The translations under genes and the position numbers were made by a program. The notes beneath the pieces were generated by a model. That model did no database searches and was not told the origin of the DNA. It saw nothing but the letters and a program-made list of their open reading frames with translations. Positions 49,967 to 58,848 of a stretch of DNA of 64,000 bases are shown one piece after another (position 1 is the stretch's first letter; every line of letters starts with the position of its first letter). The stretch is from assembly GCF_012034175.1 (NCBI RefSeq), contig NZ_JAATEJ010000022.1, positions 1 through 64,000 on the forward strand, in the 5' to 3' direction. The DNA comes from Actinacidiphila epipremni. GTDB taxonomy: Bacteria; Actinomycetota; Actinomycetes; Streptomycetales; Streptomycetaceae.

Positions 49967-50351
49967 GACGCGGCGCCTCCTGGTTCGACGACGAGCTGAC
50001 GCCCATCACCGAGCCAGAACCGCGACAAGGAACCGCCACCACAACGCCAAGACGGCGGTTGTTAACCGTCACGAAGTCGGCGCCGGCCAGAAGGATGATG
50101 GCTTGCCCGAGCTGCCGACAGCCCAGCCGACCGGCCCTCCGCGCCGGTCAGGGCGCACGTGCGAACCCGTGGATGTGCAGTGGTCCAGATCGGACGACCG
50201 GCTGCTTTCCGCCTCGGGCACGAACGGCGTCGGCCAGCACGGCCGTCGAGCGTGCTTGTTCGTTCTCGGAATGTCTGCGAAAGGACAAGACGCACTGTCA
50301 GTCCCCAGGCGTACCGTTTTTGACACGCGGGGAGTTGGGTGGGAGGAACCT
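49967..50351. other. Divergent intergenic region
   Basis: This 385-nt region separates the conjugation operon (minus) from the nuclease-like gene (plus). It should contain both promoters. I see no RNA gene and no strong hairpin. An in-frame ATG at 50271 could extend the plus-strand gene by 27 codons, but GTG 50352 has the better Shine-Dalgarno. Confidence 0.4.
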
Positions 50352-51488
50352 GTGGCCAACATCGTGTGGCACGCCAAGTTCAAGATCCGGCTCGATCTCA
50401 ATCAAGACGATCTAGGGCATCCACAGTTCGAGGGATTGTGGGAGCGCCTGTACTGGTACGACCGGGCCTGCGGCGTGCGTGGGGTGCCAGTTGCCGAGCG
50501 TGGGCTGCTGTGTGGCGGCGTCTGTCAGCAGGCCGGCGTGGAGGCGTGGATGTACCTGCGCGAGCGCAACGGGCGGCGGGAGGCGGTCCACGAGCGTGCG
50601 GAGGACGAAGAGCGCCATCAAGTCGTCGTCAGTCCCGAGCACCGGGCGTACCAGGAACGCATTGTGCGGACCGCCGAGGAGGCGGGATTCCGGGCGGAGA
50701 GCGAGGTCGTCACCCCGTTCGGCCGGAAGAGCTTCATCCGTACCGACACGCTCGTCGACAATGGCGACGGCTTGAAGATCGGCTGGGAGGTCCAGCTCTC
50801 CGACGTCGGCATCACCGGGCCGGGCAGCGTCGGCGACCGCGTCGGTAAGGCCAGGAAACTCGGTATCACTCCTGCCTGGCACACCGACCGTCCCCGGTTC
50901 GCCCAGCGCAACGACACGCAGTGGACGATGAGCAGTCACCTACCAGCAGAAGTCATCGCCCGGACAGGCGACCTGCGGGTGGTCTCCGGCTTCCGGGTCC
51001 TGGACTTTTTCACCTGTGACCTGACCGCGGTCTACCAGTGCCCAGACGGAGTGCGGCGCTGCGGCAAGATCCACGTGTTGCCCAAAGTACGCGACATCAT
51101 GTTCGACGACCTGGTCCGCAGGACCGCAGCCGGCGCCATCGTGCCCATCGAGCACCGCGTCAGCACCCGTACTCTTCACCGCTTCTGGGTCACCAGCACC
51201 GACCACACCCGGTACCTGGCCACCTTCGGCCCGGCGGAGTTCGCCGCAGTGGCGGTCCCCGTGGTGCAGGTGCAGCGTGGAAGCAGTGCAGCGCCCACGT
51301 GTCGTCCTGCCCCTACAACCCCTACTCCCACACAGTCGGCGCGAGCGGTCCTGGACTGGAACGACCCTTCGCATTGGGCACCGCAGCCGGGCCCCTGCTG
51401 CCATTGCGGTAAACAGGCGCAGCTTCTCGACGACCTCGGCCGTCACAGTCACAAGGTATGTGCCGAGCAAGTGTCGGCAAGAGAGTGA
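50352..51488 (+). CDS. CoiA-like PD-(D/E)XK nuclease candidate with C-terminal zinc-finger-like motif
   Basis: A 378-aa protein. Residues ~92-150 read SPEHRAYQERIVRTAEEAGF, EVVTPFGRKSFIRTDTLV, IGWEVQLSD. The spacing of D132, E146 and Q148 with the preceding SPEHR helix matches CoiA-type competence nucleases (Arg-x-Asp then Glu-x-Gln). The C-terminus has CCHCGKQAQLLDDLGRHSHK followed by VC, a Cys/His cluster likely to bind zinc. GTG 50352 has GGGAGG six nt upstream. It is followed after 82 nt by a UvrD-like helicase gene on the same strand; a nuclease-helicase pair in an island suggests DNA processing or defence. The nuclease call is motif-based inference. Confidence 0.68.
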   Translation: MANIVWHAKFKIRLDLNQDDLGHPQFEGLWERLYWYDRACGVRGVPVAERGLLCGGVCQQAGVEAWMYLRERNGRREAVHERAEDEERHQVVVSPEHRAYQERIVRTAEEAGFRAESEVVTPFGRKSFIRTDTLVDNGDGLKIGWEVQLSDVGITGPGSVGDRVGKARKLGITPAWHTDRPRFAQRNDTQWTMSSHLPAEVIARTGDLRVVSGFRVLDFFTCDLTAVYQCPDGVRRCGKIHVLPKVRDIMFDDLVRRTAAGAIVPIEHRVSTRTLHRFWVTSTDHTRYLATFGPAEFAAVAVPVVQVQRGSSAAPTCRPAPTTPTPTQSARAVLDWNDPSHWAPQPGPCCHCGKQAQLLDDLGRHSHKVCAEQVSARE

Positions 51489-51570
51489 CACCGAAGACAC
51501 GGTTGTGCAGTGAGCGCGTACACGAATACTCTCTGTAGCCCATTCGTGGTTCGGCCCGTGCGAGGAATCC

Positions 51571-53538
51571 TTGAGCCGTCCGTCCCCCCGATCGCAGGGG
51601 TCTCCAGAGCCCGATGACCAGTCGCCGCTGTTCTCCGGCGGCCCCCACCCCGGCGAACCGGCATCCCGGCGACCGGCGAGGCCGCGGTCGATCGACTGGA
51701 ACCCACAGGCTGAACTACGCCGCCTCGTGGGCGAACTGGCCCGCGCGACCGCCAAGAGCCAGGGCTCGGTCAATGCCGAGATCAACCGTCGGCTCGGTGT
51801 GCGCAGTCATGCCGGCGCCGACCTGGATCTAGTCCGCAAGGCCGTCGACGTCGCTACAGCCTGGCTGGCTGACCTCGCCGAGCAAGCTGCGGCTCCCGAT
51901 ATGGCATTGCTCCGCGGCGGCGCTGGGGCTTGGCCGACGGCGAGCCGGACGGCGGCATCCCACAAGCCGACCGCGGAGCAGGAAGTTGCTGTGACGGTTT
52001 TCCGGTCGGGACAGCACCTCGCGCTGCAAGCCGGCGCCGGCACGGGCAAGACCACCACACTCACGTTGCTCGCACGCGCCGATCGCCGCCAGGGCCGCTA
52101 CATTGCCTTCAACAAGTCCATCGCCGCCGAGGCGGCGGGGAAGTTCCCCCCGAATGTCGCCTGCCGCACTGGCCACTCCCTCGCCTACGCGGAGGTCGGA
52201 CGCCGCTTCGAAACCCGGTTGCGATCGCCCCGCAAGCCCGCCTGGCAGAGCGCCGCGGAGCTGGGGCTCTCCCCGAAGACCGAGCTGCGGATCGGCGACC
52301 GGACAGTCACCAACAAGGGCCTGGCCTACGCTCTGGTCCGCACGGTCCGCAGGTTCTGCTACTCCGCCGACGCCACCTTTCAGCTCCGCCATGTGCCGGT
52401 GCTCCGAGGTCTGCAGGAAGAGAGCCTCCACCACCAACTGGCGCAGTTCATCCTGCCGTATACCCGCAAGGCATGGGAGGACCTACAGAACCCGGCCGGC
52501 GGCGCCATGCGCTTCGAACACGATCACTATCTCAAGATGTGGGCCCTCACCGAGCCGACCATCCACGGCGACTACCTGCTGCTGGACGAGGCCCAGGACA
52601 CCAACCCGGTCCTGGAGGAGATCTTCAACAACCAGCGCGCGCACGCCCAGCTCGTCATGGTCGGCGACTCCGCACAGGCGATCTACTCCTGGCGCGGCGC
52701 CCGCGACGTCATGACCGACTTCGACGGCGAACAACTCGCGCTCTCACAGTCCTTCCGGTTCGGCCCCGCCCTCGCCCGGGAAGCCAACCGCTGGCTGACT
52801 CTCGTGGAGTCCCCGATCAGGCTCAGCGGCACCCCTGCAATCACCACGACCATCGGCCCCGCTGAATCGCCCGACGCGATCTTATGCAGGACGAACGTCG
52901 GAGCGATGGTGGCGGTGATGCAGTTACTCGCGGACAACCGCCGCGTCGCCTTGGTCGGCGGCGGCGCGGCGCTGGAGGAACTCGCGATCGCCGCAGGCCA
53001 GCTCAAAGCCGGCCGCCGCGCCTCCCACCCCGAACTCCTGCTGTTCAGCACTTGGGGCGAGTTGCAGGAGTACGCCGAGTTCGACCCGTCCGGGCAGGAT
53101 CTCCTGCCGCTGGTCGACATCATCGACGAGCACGGCGTCGAGGTCATCCTGAATGCCGTACGCAAACTGTCTGAGGAGCACGACGCACAGATCGTGGTCT
53201 CCACCGCGCACAAAGCCAAGGGCCGCGAATGGCCCTGCGTGCAGATCGCGCCCGACTTCGAGCCCGCACCCAGCGAGGAAACGGACGCCCACGGCCGGCC
53301 GGTACCGATGCCGATCCTGCCCGAAGAGGCCCGGCTGGCCTACGTCGCCGTCACCCGCGCCCGCCGGCACCTCGACCCGGCAGGCCTGACGTGGTTCGAC
53401 ACCCACCCGGACGCCCCAGCCCGTCCGCCGGCTACCCATCGGCCCCTACCGGGGCCCGAAGGCTCCGTCGGCGGCGTCGATGTCTCCGGCGGATACACCT
53501 CGCCCTGGGACCTGTTGGGGCCACCACCCGCCCACTAG
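51571..53538 (+). CDS. UvrD/Fbh1-like superfamily-1 DNA helicase
   Basis: A 655-aa protein. After a ~120-residue N-terminal extension, helicase motifs follow in order: Q-like PTAEQEVAV, Walker A LQAGAGTGKTTTLT at ~152-165, IAFNKSIAAEA, GHSLAY, Walker B DYLLLDEAQDTNPV at ~332, VMVGDSAQAIYSWRGA, LSQSFRFG, STAHKAKGREWP and YVAVTRAR. The short inter-motif distances and the Ser-Trp-Arg-Gly segment resemble the Fbh1 branch. TTG 51571 has GAGGA upstream. Two TTA codons (52882, 52924) hint at bldA control. It lies downstream of the CoiA-like nuclease gene and could work with it on foreign or recombining DNA. Confidence 0.88.
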   Translation: MSRPSPRSQGSPEPDDQSPLFSGGPHPGEPASRRPARPRSIDWNPQAELRRLVGELARATAKSQGSVNAEINRRLGVRSHAGADLDLVRKAVDVATAWLADLAEQAAAPDMALLRGGAGAWPTASRTAASHKPTAEQEVAVTVFRSGQHLALQAGAGTGKTTTLTLLARADRRQGRYIAFNKSIAAEAAGKFPPNVACRTGHSLAYAEVGRRFETRLRSPRKPAWQSAAELGLSPKTELRIGDRTVTNKGLAYALVRTVRRFCYSADATFQLRHVPVLRGLQEESLHHQLAQFILPYTRKAWEDLQNPAGGAMRFEHDHYLKMWALTEPTIHGDYLLLDEAQDTNPVLEEIFNNQRAHAQLVMVGDSAQAIYSWRGARDVMTDFDGEQLALSQSFRFGPALAREANRWLTLVESPIRLSGTPAITTTIGPAESPDAILCRTNVGAMVAVMQLLADNRRVALVGGGAALEELAIAAGQLKAGRRASHPELLLFSTWGELQEYAEFDPSGQDLLPLVDIIDEHGVEVILNAVRKLSEEHDAQIVVSTAHKAKGREWPCVQIAPDFEPAPSEETDAHGRPVPMPILPEEARLAYVAVTRARRHLDPAGLTWFDTHPDAPARPPATHRPLPGPEGSVGGVDVSGGYTSPWDLLGPPPAH

Positions 53539-53863
53539 CTGAGGGCCCTCCTGCATTCCACCGTCCGTTGGTCGCGGAGCGGTGTCTCTGCTCTCACCGA
53601 CGGCCCGACGATTGGACACCACTTGTCTGTCGTCCTTGGCGTCCTTCGAATCGGTCGAGCCACTTGAGTCGTTACGGGTTTGGCCGTGGCCGTCGCCATT
53701 GGGGTCGACTACCCCAGCCGTCTTTGGGACATGCAGGCCCGCCAGGTGGGCGGCCTGTTCTGCGGATTAGGCCCGCCGGATCGGCAACCGAGGCGGCGCG
53801 AGGGGCCTGGGCCAGGGTCCAAAAACGACCTCGCCCAGGCCGCTTTTGCCCCGCCGCCCGGGT
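53539..53863. other. Gene-free gap between convergent genes
   Basis: This 325-nt gap lies between two convergent stop codons. Short open frames (53582-53770, 53680-53958) have poor codon bias and no family match. The only structure is the inverted repeat at 53804-53841. Confidence 0.45.
53804..53841 (+). terminator. Inverted repeat, likely terminator
   Basis: GGCCTGGGC (53804-53812) and GCCCAGGCC (53833-53841) form a 9-bp stem followed by GCTTTT. The loop is long (20 nt). A second perfect 8-bp hairpin lies at 53869-53890, inside the end of the minus-strand gene. Together they could separate the two convergent genes. Confidence 0.5.
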
Positions 53864-55765
53864 TCATTCAGCCTGCCGTTCAGCAGGCTGGGTGTCCTGG
53901 TCTACAGCAGCCTCAAGTGTGGCAATGGAGGCGAATACTTTCGGCCACAGGTGGCTGACCCGCTCGGATTGCATCGTCACCAGGTTGTGCTCGCACAGGA
54001 TGTAGTGCCGCACTGCAGCCAGGCTGAGGCTGCTGGCCTGCTTGGCGAGGATGGTCGAGAGCAGGCTCGTCCCGGACTGCTCTTGCAAGGCCTCAATCAT
54101 CTCCAGTTCCTCGACGTCGAGGACCTCGACCGGCAGGACGTCATCGGCCTGGAGTAGTCCCCGCCCACGTGCGCGCTCGCGGAACACGGTCAGGCTCACC
54201 GGATTGACCGGGAAGCCCTCAGTGAGAAGCAGAAGCGGAAGGTAGCGCCTACGGATCGTGGATGAGACGCCGGTGGGTCTGCACTCCTCCCGGCGCAGTG
54301 CGTCGATCGTCCCCTGGATCTGTTCAAGTTCGCCCAGAAGCTTGTCTATATCCTCGACCTGCGATTCCTCGGTCACTGCGAGTGCGGCGTCCCGGCGCAG
54401 TTGGGTTGTGGTGACCTCGACGACCACCCAGGTGTCGCCATAGTCGACTGCGGCATCGGCGATCCTCTGGCCGGGCCGCTCGAAGGCTGCCTTAAGGTCG
54501 GCGTCGTCGTAGACACGGCCAGCCCCACGGTCACCGGATATGCCGCGCAGAACCTCCAGAACGTATGCCTCGCTCGCGCGTTGCAGCGTGGTGGCAGCCC
54601 GCGCGGCGAGCTTTCGGTGACCGCCGGGCCGGCTGCGCCCAGGGGGTGGATTCTTGATGTCGTTGAGGGGGAGCCAGCCGAAGGTCCGGTCGACCAGGAG
54701 GCGGTGGTCCAGTACCAGCAGCATGCCGTCGCTGATCCGGATCACGGGCCACCGCTGGAAGGTGTCGAAGGTCCACTCAGTGTGCTGGTGGTCGCGTTCC
54801 TCGCGAACGCCCTCGCCGAATGCGTTCAGATCTGCGCTGATCAGCGACAGGACCATCTCAGCCCGCCCCTGCGGAAGCGGCAGGTCCTGCAGGACCCTCA
54901 GCGGAATCACCGGTTTTCCACCGATGGCGTACGCCCACAGCAGGACACCCACGGTCGCCAGGTCGTCCAACGAGACTCCGGTGCAGGTTTCGTAGGCCTC
55001 GGCCAAGTCGACGATGCCGTTCTGCCCGGCCAGTTCACCGGGAATCTCCCGCCAGCGGCGCACGAACCGCGCGAGCGTGTACGGCACGAACGAGACTTGG
55101 TTGAAGTACTGGTTCGCGATGAGTTCGCGTCCCAGATCGCCCGGCTGGTCGCTGATCACCGATGGTCCCGTGTGACCACGCCCCAGATCTTGTGCCAGCA
55201 CCAGCAGCGCACCGATCACATTCCCCGGCGCCGCGCCCGCGGGCACTGCGCGCGGGCAGTGCTCGAACGCCGACCTCGCCAGCAGCATGACCGCCTGCGG
55301 GACGATCAGCCCCCGGGACCTGTCCCGCAGGAGATTCAGCACGCGCGAGCGGATCGGCTCGGACAGCCAGGACTCGGCGAAGAACCGGTCGACGTCACGG
55401 CGATCAGCATCCGGCCGACCCACCACGTTGAGCACGAGCGCGCAGAATGTCAGTACCGTCACCAGAGGAAGCGCCCTCAGTTGGCGCACCAAGTAGCCTG
55501 GCGGCAGCGGACCGCCGAAGATCTCCTCAGGAGTCAGGTAGGCCAGGACCAAGTCGATCGGGCCCGGCGAGGGAAGATCCGGTACGAACAGCCCGCTGCC
55601 GTGCTGCCGCCACCGCGAGACCAGCAACGGAACCGTCGATCCCTCCACTACCGGCCGCCCCCCGGACGGCACCGAAAGATACCCCCTGAGATCCCCCGGC
55701 TCCTCTTGCGCAAGAAGACGTCTCATCGACTCGATCTGCTGCGCGACCCGCTCCCCGGCGTCCAC
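53864..55765 (-). CDS. 633-aa protein with a possible restriction-endonuclease-like core, otherwise unknown
   Basis: Largely helical N-terminal ~400 residues (RELIANQYFNQVSFVPYTLA, LDDLATVGVLLWAYAIGGKP). At ~435-455 the segment ADAAVDYGDTWVVVEVTTTQ gives Asp, then a hydrophobic strand with Glu-Val-Thr, as in PD-(D/E)XK-like nucleases where Glu-x-Lys may be replaced. After that come a coiled stretch (QVEDIDKLLGELEQIQGTID) and LPLLLLTEGFPVNPVSLTVF. No membrane segment and no helicase motif. It stands alone on the minus strand. The neighbourhood of nuclease and helicase genes makes a DNA-acting or defence role plausible, but the family is not recognised. GTG 55765 is the longest start. Confidence 0.72.
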   Translation of the reverse strand: MDAGERVAQQIESMRRLLAQEEPGDLRGYLSVPSGGRPVVEGSTVPLLVSRWRQHGSGLFVPDLPSPGPIDLVLAYLTPEEIFGGPLPPGYLVRQLRALPLVTVLTFCALVLNVVGRPDADRRDVDRFFAESWLSEPIRSRVLNLLRDRSRGLIVPQAVMLLARSAFEHCPRAVPAGAAPGNVIGALLVLAQDLGRGHTGPSVISDQPGDLGRELIANQYFNQVSFVPYTLARFVRRWREIPGELAGQNGIVDLAEAYETCTGVSLDDLATVGVLLWAYAIGGKPVIPLRVLQDLPLPQGRAEMVLSLISADLNAFGEGVREERDHQHTEWTFDTFQRWPVIRISDGMLLVLDHRLLVDRTFGWLPLNDIKNPPPGRSRPGGHRKLAARAATTLQRASEAYVLEVLRGISGDRGAGRVYDDADLKAAFERPGQRIADAAVDYGDTWVVVEVTTTQLRRDAALAVTEESQVEDIDKLLGELEQIQGTIDALRREECRPTGVSSTIRRRYLPLLLLTEGFPVNPVSLTVFRERARGRGLLQADDVLPVEVLDVEELEMIEALQEQSGTSLLSTILAKQASSLSLAAVRHYILCEHNLVTMQSERVSHLWPKVFASIATLEAAVDQDTQPAERQAE

Positions 55766-55959
55766 ACGTCCTCCCCACTACAGCCAGGCCTTCCCCGCTC
55801 CCTACGCAAGCCCACCCCAGGCTGGCAGTTCGAACAATGCCAGTCTCGCACCCGGCACCGACTCAATCGGTCTGAAACAGACCAATCCACATTCTGTCGG
55901 CGCAGCCCTAGAAACGACCGACTTTCCCGCGCCCCTTTCCCAGTTCATCCCGGATCCAC

Positions 55960-56310
55960 CCCTTTGAAGCCGGGCGGAGGAGCCCTCAACTGCGTCCACA
56001 CGCTCAGGGCCAGCTGGCTCTGGATCCTCAAGGACCTCGTGTAGCCGGGGCCACACGTCGGCTTCGGTCCAGTTCCGCAGCCGCCGCCAGGTCGTCACCC
56101 CGCTGACCCGGCCCGCTCTGGGGGCGCGTCCCGCCATCTCACGCACTCGCACAGCACGTGAACGATGCCGCGAAGCGCGGCTCGGTCGGCCGCCGGAAGC
56201 CGGCCAGGGTAGCGGTGACACCTCGGCGGACGCTGCGGCAGCAGCGGTGCCACTAGCTCCCAGAGGCCATCAGGCACAAGATCATCCGATACGAGCAGTA
56301 CCCTGCCGCC
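55960..56310 (-). pseudogene. IS5-type transposase N-terminal fragment
   Basis: On the minus strand LVPDGLWELVAPLLPQRPPR, DRAALRGIVHVLCECVRWRD (one frame) then GVTTWRRLRNWTEADVWPRL (next frame) match the N-terminal DUF4096 part of IS5-family transposases, with a one-base shift near 56110-56150. The copy stops after ~110 codons and lacks the DDE catalytic core. It is transcribed away from the membrane-protein gene at 56505. No terminal inverted repeats were found. Confidence 0.75.
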
Positions 56311-56504
56311 CGAGGGCCTTATCGCTAAGCCCCGAAGCGACTTCGCTGAAACGATCGGTGAGGGACCCGGCACGGCCGGGCGGAGCCGGAGTAGGACATC
56401 GCGCCAGGCAGGCCACATCCCTTCCGCCACCAGCGCCACGTGTTGCACGGCCACTACGATGCGCCCTCGTCGATTCCTGACATTCAAGGGTTGTTGGCGG
56501 TTGG

Positions 56505-57704
56505 ATGCACGAGACTGCCAAGGTACTGAACGGTCTCCTCTTCGCGATCACTCCGTGGCTGGTCGTGGTCGCAATGGCTCTGTTCGTCATTCCTGGACCG
56601 GTTCAGCGCTGGGGAACAGCGTCCTTCGAGCAGCTGCAGAGGTGGCGTGCCGACTCGGGGGTGCGTCGAGCTGGTCCACTTCTGAGGCAGATGCTGCTGT
56701 TGCCACCACGGGTACGAGACCGGGTCGGCGGCCACGGATTGGCCGCTGGGTACGTCGTGCGGTGGTGGCGTGCCCGACCTCTGGCTGGACCGTTCAAGAT
56801 CATCCGGTTTGTGCTGCTGTTGTACATCGTGGGCCACGTCGACAACATGGCCGACTGGGAAAATCTGCGGTGGAGGCCAGCCCCCGGACCGCACCCTGGT
56901 GTGACGCAGGAACTGCTCAGCAGCATCGCGTCCCTGCCGATGTCCGTCGTCACCTGGGACCCCTCCACAATCAGCAGAGTGTCAGCGCTCTTGTTTTGGG
57001 CCTTGATCCTGATCGCTGAGGTGCGGCTCATCAAACGCCTGAACCTGACAAGCTCCGGCACAGGCACGACAATGGCCGCCTACGACCTGGAGGGTCTCAC
57101 CAGGCACGCGGACGGAAACAGTTTCCTCGTGGAGGACCGCCGCTGCTGGCCGGTCGTCACCCTGCTGACGGTTGCTGCCCAGTGCGCCACGGTCCTGCGG
57201 CACTGGGAGGAAACCCAGCCGAACTGCCAGATTCCACGCGTCTCCATGCAACCGGTCGAACGCGCCATCTGGAGGGCCCACCGCACCCGCCGCGCCAGAG
57301 CCAGACGACACAACGAACGGCAGTTCAAAGCCCATGCCGCCCTGGTGGTGGGCGCGCTGCGACAGGCCGAGGCACAACAGGACTCCAAGCCGGGCGCCGC
57401 TCTCGAAGACCTCACCGTGATGCTCCTGACCATTGCAGAACGATACGCTGAGGGGCGTATCGACGACCTTCTCGACGCAGACCACCTCGTAGGCGTGGCT
57501 CCGGCCACACCGAGAGAGCGGCTGCGGGCCCTCGTAGTGGGGCTCACCGTCGTCCTAGTGATGGCCAGCGCAGCGTTCCTCGGATTGCCCGACGCGGCCC
57601 TTATCCCTCTGCTGCCGGTCGTGGTCATCTTCGTCGCAGTCGTCGTCAACCACGGGCGGATACCAACTGCGGGCCAGCTCACCGATCTGATCATCCCCCG
57701 ATGA
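56505..57704 (+). CDS. Uncharacterised membrane protein
   Basis: A 399-aa protein with an N-terminal membrane helix (~9-29, GLLFAITPWLVVVAMALFVI), hydrophobic segments near ~100-113 (IIRFVLLLYIVGH) and ~165-180 (ALLFWALILIAEVRL), and two close helices at the C-terminus (~343-385, LRALVVGLTVVLVMASAAFL and LIPLLPVVVIFVAVVV). Between them lies a soluble, Arg/Ala-rich helical domain (VERAIWRAHRTRRARARRHN). I recognise no family. ATG 56505 has only a weak GGCGG upstream. It is flanked by two broken IS5-type transposase genes pointing outward, so it may have been carried in with them. Confidence 0.75.
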   Translation: MHETAKVLNGLLFAITPWLVVVAMALFVIPGPVQRWGTASFEQLQRWRADSGVRRAGPLLRQMLLLPPRVRDRVGGHGLAAGYVVRWWRARPLAGPFKIIRFVLLLYIVGHVDNMADWENLRWRPAPGPHPGVTQELLSSIASLPMSVVTWDPSTISRVSALLFWALILIAEVRLIKRLNLTSSGTGTTMAAYDLEGLTRHADGNSFLVEDRRCWPVVTLLTVAAQCATVLRHWEETQPNCQIPRVSMQPVERAIWRAHRTRRARARRHNERQFKAHAALVVGALRQAEAQQDSKPGAALEDLTVMLLTIAERYAEGRIDDLLDADHLVGVAPATPRERLRALVVGLTVVLVMASAAFLGLPDAALIPLLPVVVIFVAVVVNHGRIPTAGQLTDLIIPR

Positions 57705-58451
57705 GGCGGAAAAGCTCCGTAGGCCAGCGGTCGGTGTTCGCCGCGATCGCAAACGTCCTGGTCGGCGACTGCGCATGGTGCCAGCTTCCGCCCTGCTTCA
57801 GGATGTCGAAGTCGACGGCGCACCGCCGGTCCGTGATCTGGTCAAGAGCCGGTGTTTGGGGCCGCCCGCATGAGGCTGTACTGCACCGTCTCGACGGCGC
57901 CAGCCTCATCGACGTGACCCGTGTCGTCCTGAACACCGCCTATGTCACGGCTGAAGAGGGGGCGAACACACAGGTCCGAGGCCCGTGGACCGGGCGAGTC
58001 CGGCTCCGAGATGCACGTCCTGTTGGACGCAAATTGGACTATCCCTCTTCGTCGGGGACTCGGCCGGCAACGTCCACAACGGTGAGGGGCTGAAGCCCAC
58101 AGTCGCAGATCACCACCACGAGACACGCCCCCGCCGTATCCGCTACTTCAAGCCCCGGCGCCTTCCCGCCGACAAGGCGTACGACCGACTCGACTTGCGG
58201 AATTGGCTGCGCGGCAGCGGATCGGCGTGCGCATCGCCCGCAAGGGCATCGAATCCGGCGAACGCTTAAGGCACCGGATGTGGGTGATCGAGCGGGCCGT
58301 TTCGTGGCTGTCCGGCTACCGCAGACTCCGCCCCCGCTACGAGCGTCATCCCGCAACTACCTGGCTCCTACTCGGACTCGCCGCGGCGCTCTGCTGCTAC
58401 GAGCAGAGCGTCCGCGTCACCACACAGGACACGGTCTTAGCTGCGCGTTAG
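57705..58451 (+). pseudogene. Degenerate IS5-type transposase
   Basis: Three successive frames together cover nearly a full IS5-type transposase: VFAAIANVLVGDCAWCQLPP and SKSTAHRRSVIWSRAGVWGR (first frame), VGDSAGNVHNGEGLKP and LPADKAYDRLDLRNWLRG (second frame, shift near 57990-58030), GIESGERLRHRMWVIERAVS and WLSGYRRLRPRYERHP (third frame, shift near 58205). The first catalytic Asp position reads VLNTAYV (Asn), while DKAY and the ERxxSWL Glu remain. It is inactive. Its 5' end overlaps the stop region of the membrane-protein gene. Confidence 0.85.
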
Positions 58452-58596
58452 CTCACCCGTAAGAGAACGAGCAACCTCGCTCTCCAGGTGGACGGGCGCG
58501 GCCTCATCGACCGGCCGAGCGGCGTGGTGTCCAAAGCGCGAGCGCGTGGCGGCCTTGGGGATGTAAGGCACGTCGTCGCTTCGTTGGAGGGAACCG

Positions 58597-58848
58597 ATGC
58601 CGCCCCAAGGGGACGCTCAGTCATGCCCCAACAGTCCGCCTGACGGGGGTGCCTGGTCGTATACTGGCCGCAGTAAGCGCGGCCGTGCCCTCTCGTTCAC
58701 CGGGCACGTGACCTCCCTCGGTGGCGCCGCAGGGGAGCGCTTGCAGGGCGAGTTGGCCGTCGCGATACGTGACCTGCTGCGATGGGCGGTGGACGCCCGC
58801 AAAGCCGCCGAGGACTCCTCCGAGCATCACGAGGACACCGCGGCATGA
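58597..58848 (+). CDS. Small protein coupled to the serine recombinase
   Basis: An 83-aa protein starting at ATG 58597 with GGAGGGA a few nt upstream. RGRALSFTGHVTSLGGAAGE and LAVAIRDLLRWAVDARKAAE are the recognisable segments, the latter an amphipathic helix; the N-terminus is polar. The stop overlaps the recombinase start (ATGA), so the two are co-translated. No family is recognised. Small genes in this position sometimes encode recombination directionality factors or regulators of the integrase, which is inference here. Confidence 0.7.
   Translation: MPPQGDAQSCPNSPPDGGAWSYTGRSKRGRALSFTGHVTSLGGAAGERLQGELAVAIRDLLRWAVDARKAAEDSSEHHEDTAA

Noticed and set aside
53582..53958. Two short plus-strand open frames in the gap before 53864
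   Set aside because: No ribosome site, weak codon bias, mutually overlapping frames and no recognisable domain.
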